Assembly: GCA_905612245.1 (NCBI GenBank)
Contig: CAJQRL010000021.1
Coordinates: 1 to 45,108 of the forward strand
Direction of reading: 5' to 3'
Length of the DNA: 45,108 nucleotides
Origin: an uncultured Nitrosomonadaceae bacterium
GTDB taxonomy: Bacteria; Pseudomonadota; Gammaproteobacteria; Burkholderiales; Nitrosomonadaceae
A model generated the notes under the pieces. That model made no database searches and had not been told where the DNA came from. It saw nothing but the letters and a program-made list of their open reading frames with translations. Positions 44,155 to 45,108 of this stretch are shown here, one piece after another. Position numbers and translations under genes: made by a program. The number at the start of each line of letters is the position of its first letter. Positions within the stretch are counted from its first letter, which is position 1.

Positions 44155-45108
44155 ATGGGTAAAGTGCTAATCATAGCTGAGAAACCATCTGTCGCTACAG
44201 ATATTGCCCGAGTTCTGGGTGGATTCGTCAAACATACTGATTACTATGAAAGTGAAGAGTATGTATTGTCATCAGCTGTAGGTCATTTACTGGAACTGGC
44301 GGTACCAGAAAAATACGAGGTTAAGCGTGGCAAATGGAGTTTTGCAAATTTACCGGTAATTCCACCTTATTTTGATCTTAACCCCATTGAGAAAACCAAA
44401 CCAAGATTAAAGCTTCTAAAAAAACTCATTAAGCGGAAAGATGTTGATAAGCTCATCAACGCGTGTGATGCAGGGCGTGAGGGAGAGTTAATTTTTCAAT
44501 ATATTGCACGTTATGTAGCAACAAAAAAACCGATTATGCGTCTATGGCTGCAATCAATGACGCCGGGCTCGATAAAAGATGGTTTTACAAAATTACTTGA
44601 GAATGAAGCTATGCATCCCTTAGCTCAGGCTGCTGTGAGTCGGTCTGAAGCTGACTGGTTAGTTGGCATTAACGGCACGCGGGTAATGACGGCATTTAAC
44701 TCCCAGGAAGGTGGTTTTCATAAAACCACAGTGGGTCGAGTACAAACGCCTACTTTAACAATCCTAGTTGAGCGGGAAGAAGTAATTAAAAAATTTATTG
44801 CTCGAGATTATTGGGAGATTCATGGTGCTTTTCTCGCAACAGATGGCAGCTATAATGGGCGCTGGTTTGATGAAAAGTTTATTAAGAACAAAGAGGACAC
44901 AGAACAAAAAGCTGAGCGTGTGTGGGGGCATGAGACTGCTGAATCCATTCGTATCAAATGCCAGGGGAAGACTGGAATAGTTAGTGAGGTTAGTAAGCCT
45001 GCCAAAGAAACTTGTCCCCAACTATATGACCTTACTAGTTTGCAGCGGGATGCCAATGGAAGATTTGGTTTCTCTGCTAAGATGACGCTCGGTCTCGCCC
45101 AAGCTTTA
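44155..45108 (+). CDS. topB: DNA topoisomerase III (TopB), N-terminal part, runs off window edge
   Basis: Open frame MGKVLIIAEKPSVATDIARVLGG...ACDAGREGELIFQYI...SRSEADWLVGINGTRVMT...TVGRVQTPTL; GAGAG RBS. Not in the supplied ORF track because no stop precedes the edge. Confidence 0.96.
   Translation, partial: MGKVLIIAEKPSVATDIARVLGGFVKHTDYYESEEYVLSSAVGHLLELAVPEKYEVKRGKWSFANLPVIPPYFDLNPIEKTKPRLKLLKKLIKRKDVDKLINACDAGREGELIFQYIARYVATKKPIMRLWLQSMTPGSIKDGFTKLLENEAMHPLAQAAVSRSEADWLVGINGTRVMTAFNSQEGGFHKTTVGRVQTPTLTILVEREEVIKKFIARDYWEIHGAFLATDGSYNGRWFDEKFIKNKEDTEQKAERVWGHETAESIRIKCQGKTGIVSEVSKPAKETCPQLYDLTSLQRDANGRFGFSAKMTLGLAQAL

Noticed and set aside
44764-45021. Minus-strand ORFs at the right edge
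   Set aside because: Antisense to the clear topB reading frame that runs off the window.

Overview
This 45.1 kb window is a moderately AT-rich bacterial chromosome. Gene order and protein families point to a Nitrosomonas-like betaproteobacterium (inference). It is mostly core metabolism: gloA(partial)-rubA; thiD-thiE-hemL; cytochrome c4; map-glnD; a CADD/PqqC-like protein (candidate non-canonical pABA synthase); yqaA; hemA-prfA-prmC-grxD; tRNA-Phe; DUF721; an M23 peptidase; secA; a vWA-OmpA lipoprotein; a Tat-type transglutaminase-like protein; rubredoxin reductase; trkA-trkH; a thioredoxin-like protein/IMPase pair; rsmE; argA; yggX; a Calvin/glycolysis block (tkt-gap-pgk-pyk-fba); rsmB-DUF4390-ntrY-ntrX; fmt; def; and a 5' fragment of topB. 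I see no mobile elements, CRISPR arrays or defence islands. The most interesting signal is an 81-bp sequence present twice (1926-2006 on +, 13159-13239 on -) with 76/81 identity, all five differences being transitions. Each copy lies upstream of, and in the same orientation as, one of the two consecutive C5-pathway tetrapyrrole genes (hemL and hemA). It is a candidate shared cis-regulatory element or leader RNA, with copy A overlapping the 3' end of thiE. Secondary points are the CADD-like protein with a complete metal-ligand set, a transglutaminase-like protein with Ser at the expected catalytic Cys, an NtrX-type regulator with a degenerate AAA+ domain, and a decayed-looking def-topB gap.
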